From NCBI RefSeq assembly GCF_028209885.1, contig NZ_JAQLEM010000033.1, forward strand, positions 1-23,806: 23,806 nt of DNA, read 5' to 3'. The DNA comes from Collinsella aerofaciens. Its GTDB lineage: Bacteria; Actinomycetota; Coriobacteriia; Coriobacteriales; Coriobacteriaceae. The position numbers and the translations under genes were made by a program. The notes under the pieces are model-generated. The model ran no database searches. It was not told where the DNA came from and saw only the letters and a list, made by a program, of their open reading frames with translations. Shown here in pieces: positions 21,523 through 23,806 of this stretch; position 1 is the first letter of the stretch, and each line of letters begins with the position of its first letter.

Positions 21523-22953
21523 ATGGCTCTTTGGGGCGGTCGTTTTGAGGCAGGCGTGGCCGAGGTCACGCAGGAGTTTGGCGCGTCGCTGCCGGTCGAC
21601 AAACATCTCTATAAGCAGGATATCGCCGGCTCTAAGGCGCATGCCAAGATGCTGGCGGCCCAGGGCATCATCAGTGCCGAGGACGAGCAAGCGATAGCCG
21701 AGGGCCTGACCGGAATCGAACAGGATATCGATGCCGGCAACTTCACCTTCGACATCAACGACGAGGACATTCATATGTCCATCGAGAGCGAGCTGACGCG
21801 TCGCATCGGCGAGGCTGGCAAGCGCTTGCATACCGGACGTTCGCGCAACGACCAGGTGGCGACCGATACGCGCCTGGGCGTCAAGGCGCTGGCCAAGGAG
21901 CTCATGGAGGCCAATCTTGAGCTGCGCCATGTGCTGGTGGATGCGGCCAAGAAGTACGACAAGGTGATTCTGCCGGGCTACACGCACATGCAGCATGCTC
22001 AGCCCGTGCTTCTGTCGCATCATCTGCTGGCGTATTCCTGGATGTTCGCGCGCGACTTTACACGCCTGAAGGCCGCCTTTGATGCCGCCGACAGCTGCCC
22101 GCTGGGTGCTGCCGCGCTTGCCGGTACGAGCTATCCGCTCGATCGTCAGATGACGGCTGCCGAACTTGGCTTTGCGGGTGTGATTCCCAACTCGCTCGAT
22201 GCGGTTTCCGACCGTGATTTCCTGCTCGATCTGCATTACGCCGGTTCCGTCATGGCCATGCACCTGTCGCGTCTTTCCGAGGAGATTGTGCTGTGGTCGA
22301 GCTCCGAATTTGGCTTTATCACGCTTTCCGACTCGTACTCCACCGGCTCGTCCATCATGCCGCAGAAGAAGAACCCCGACTTTGCCGAGCTTATTCGCGG
22401 CAAGAGCGGCCGTGTGTATGGCAACCTGGTGCAGCTGCTCGTGACCATGAAGGGCCTGCCGCTTGCTTATAACAAGGACTTGCAGGAGGACAAGGAGGGC
22501 GCGCTCGATACCGCTCATACGCTCATGCAGTGCCTGTCGGTTATGGCCGGTATGATTTCGACTTGGACCGTCAACGAGGATGCCATGGCGCGCGAGTGCG
22601 GCGTGGGTCACCTTGCCGCAACCGATGTTGCCGATTACCTGGCTAAGCGTGGTCTGCCGTTCCGCGAGGCACATGCCGTGGTGGGGCATCTGGTACTGAT
22701 GTGTGAGAAGCGCGGCTGCAATCTTGAGGACCTGCCGTTTGAGGTGTTCCAGGAGGCAAGCCCGCTCTTCGAGCACGACATTACCGAGGCGCTCGACATC
22801 CCGTCGATTGTCGCCGCGCGCACGACCGAGGGCGGCACCGCCCCTGCCGCCGTTGCCGTGCAGCTGCAGCGTGCCGAGGCGCAGCTCGTGGCCGACGAGG
22901 GCGTGTTTGGATCGCTGACTAAGGTCGTCGAGATGGGCCACGGGGTAAAGTAG
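21523..22953 (+). CDS. argH: Argininosuccinate lyase
   Basis: 476 residues from ATG 21523, with GAGAAAGGGG upstream; the frame opens earlier at 21448 without a ribosome site. The enzyme splits argininosuccinate into arginine and fumarate, the last step of arginine synthesis, as a homotetramer. Visible signatures are ALWGGRFE at the N-terminus, TGRSRNDQVATDTRL, YTHMQHAQPVLLSHH with the catalytic His, and the fumarase/lyase signature GSSIMPQKKNPD at about 275-286 with the catalytic Ser. The C-terminal domain is complete (RTTEGGTAPAAVAVQLQ). It works directly after argG in the pathway. Confidence 0.97.
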   Translation: MALWGGRFEAGVAEVTQEFGASLPVDKHLYKQDIAGSKAHAKMLAAQGIISAEDEQAIAEGLTGIEQDIDAGNFTFDINDEDIHMSIESELTRRIGEAGKRLHTGRSRNDQVATDTRLGVKALAKELMEANLELRHVLVDAAKKYDKVILPGYTHMQHAQPVLLSHHLLAYSWMFARDFTRLKAAFDAADSCPLGAAALAGTSYPLDRQMTAAELGFAGVIPNSLDAVSDRDFLLDLHYAGSVMAMHLSRLSEEIVLWSSSEFGFITLSDSYSTGSSIMPQKKNPDFAELIRGKSGRVYGNLVQLLVTMKGLPLAYNKDLQEDKEGALDTAHTLMQCLSVMAGMISTWTVNEDAMARECGVGHLAATDVADYLAKRGLPFREAHAVVGHLVLMCEKRGCNLEDLPFEVFQEASPLFEHDITEALDIPSIVAARTTEGGTAPAAVAVQLQRAEAQLVADEGVFGSLTKVVEMGHGVK

Positions 22954-23004
22954 GGATTTGGCTGAAGCCGTTTTGGCCATGTATTGATAAATCGTTTTCA
23001 CTTT

Positions 23005-23037
23005 ACGGGCGCCTGCTGATGTGGGCGCCCGTATTTT
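23005..23037 (+). terminator. Terminator after argH
   Basis: ACGGGCGCC (23005-23013) and GGCGCCCGT (23024-23032) pair around TGCTGATGTG, followed by ATTTTG. Confidence 0.8.
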
Positions 23038-23337
23038 GTTGCTATGGGGGAGGGGCTTGTCGAGAACTTCTGTAGGACCTTTGGGCAGGTTGTGAAGGGG
23101 TTACGTTCGCGGGCGGCAACCGACCGCCTGCTCTGTTTGATGCGGTTGATGGGCGGTCGGATGGTACTCTAATCGGGCTTCGAAACAGAAGTGACACATA
23201 TGGAGCGCTTTAATAAATTGCAGCGTTTCAATAAACAGCTTTTTGTTTAACTGCAGCTAAAACTCTGTTACGATGCACTCCAGGCGGGTGCCGGAATGGG
23301 ACTTGGGCACGCGCGAACCTACTTGAAAGGCTACCTT
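23038..23337 (+). promoter_or_regulatory. Long ndk upstream region with candidate promoter at 23247-23274
   Basis: No gene is seen in this 300-base gap. TTAACT (23247-23252), a 16-base spacer and TACGAT (23269-23274) make a plausible promoter about 65 bases before ndk. Upstream are an inverted repeat CCGACCGCC (23120-23128) / GGCGGTCGG (23152-23160) and a tandem pair AGCGCTTTAATAAA (23204) and AGCGTTTCAATAAA (23222), which could be a regulator-binding site. Confidence 0.45.
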
Positions 23338-23742
23338 ATGGCTATCGAGAAGACCTTCATCATGATTAAGCCCGACGCCGTGCGCGACCGCAAGATCGGC
23401 GAGATCGTTGCTCGCATTGAGCGCAGCGGTCTTGTCATCGAGCGCATGGAGATGACCACGCTCGAGCGCGCTACCGTCGAGGAACACTACGCCCATCTGG
23501 CCGACAAGCCCTTCTTTGGCGGTCTCTGCGACTTTATGACGAGCGGTCCGGTCGTCAAGATGGTCGTTTTCGGTCTTTCCGCTGTCTCCAAGATGCGCAC
23601 CCTTATGGGCGCTACCAACCCGCTTGATGCTGCCCCCGGCACCATCCGCGGCGACTTCGCTGTCGATGTCAACGCTAACGTGATTCACGGCTCCGACTGC
23701 TTGGAGAACGCCGAGATTGAGATCAAGCGCTTCTTTGGCTAA
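23338..23742 (+). CDS. ndk: Nucleoside diphosphate kinase
   Basis: 134 residues from ATG 23338, with GAAAGG upstream. Ndk transfers the gamma-phosphate between nucleoside triphosphates and diphosphates through a phospho-histidine. The nucleophile His117 is in NVIHGSD. Other family blocks are TFIMIKPDAV, MGATNPLDAAPGTIRGDF and the C-terminal EIKRFF. The segment before Arg87 reads VFGLSAVSKMR, where most relatives have LEGENAV; the Glu and Asn of that motif are absent, which is a mild oddity. The length is slightly short, as in bacterial class I forms. It is probably a single-gene transcript. Confidence 0.96.
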   Translation: MAIEKTFIMIKPDAVRDRKIGEIVARIERSGLVIERMEMTTLERATVEEHYAHLADKPFFGGLCDFMTSGPVVKMVVFGLSAVSKMRTLMGATNPLDAAPGTIRGDFAVDVNANVIHGSDCLENAEIEIKRFFG

Positions 23743-23784
23743 ACCAGCTTTGACTCCTTAAAGCTGTTAGCGTGTGGCTTTGGC

Positions 23785-23806
23785 GCCGCGGAACTCCATC
23801 CGCGGC
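23785..23806 (+). terminator. Probable ndk terminator, cut by the window end
   Basis: GCCGCGGA (23785-23792) and TCCGCGGC (23799-23806) form a perfect 8-bp stem with an ACTCCA loop, 43 bases after the ndk stop. Any T tract lies beyond the window. Confidence 0.6.

Noticed and set aside
23201..23251. 16-codon ORF (MERFNKLQRFNKQLFV) before ndk
   Set aside because: It has no adequate ribosome site, its repeats explain the sequence, and the ndk promoter lies across its end.

Overview
This is a high-GC actinobacterial chromosome segment carrying the right-hand part of an integrated phage (about 1-9,700), followed by ordinary housekeeping genes (about 9,800-23,806). Gene content (TPP-riboswitch thiC, thiD, polA, argG, argH, ndk, an M18 aminopeptidase) and sequence style suggest the class Coriobacteriia, most likely a gut Collinsella-like bacterium. 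That placement is inference from memory, not a database result.

Phage part. The window opens in the last 20 codons of an IS3-type transposase. Its end abuts a tail gene that seems to have lost its 5' part. Tightly packed tail genes follow (64-3808), then a short tail-fibre-like gene (3822-4241). Only about 43 N-terminal residues of that gene are constant. From 3948 to 6804 lies the most striking object in the window: a multiple-inversion (shufflon-type) array. It holds 12 copies of an 11-bp site (TTCCGTATCCC), five in forward and seven in reverse orientation. Each site is followed, in the same reading frame, by a different C-terminal module ending in its own stop codon. One module is currently joined to the constant N-terminus and eleven are silent. 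A tyrosine recombinase (6804-7670, minus strand) ends inside the twelfth site and is the obvious invertase. The expected output is a phage particle population with switchable C-terminal ends on a fibre or receptor-binding protein.

After the recombinase comes a three-armed inverted repeat, then a lysis module: a membrane-anchored small protein, a holin-like protein, a secreted amidase endolysin with three ChW-like repeats, and a 29-residue membrane peptide. A strong terminator at 9605-9640 closes it. The prophage end is probably between 9,640 and 9,800.

Host part. thiD and thiC (both minus) make the HMP-PP half of thiamine, and thiC sits behind a clear TPP riboswitch. Then come a single-pass membrane protein of unknown function (+), yaaA (-), an M18 aminopeptidase (-) and polA (+), whose 3'-5' exonuclease motif appears lost. 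A 130-bp nested palindrome separates polA from a HAD phosphatase (-). argG (+) is preceded by an untracked 24-codon leader peptide in which six of the last ten codons are arginine (four of them CGA), with alternative RNA helices before argG: a candidate arginine attenuator. A 56-codon small ORF, argH and ndk follow, each with recognisable terminators or promoters.
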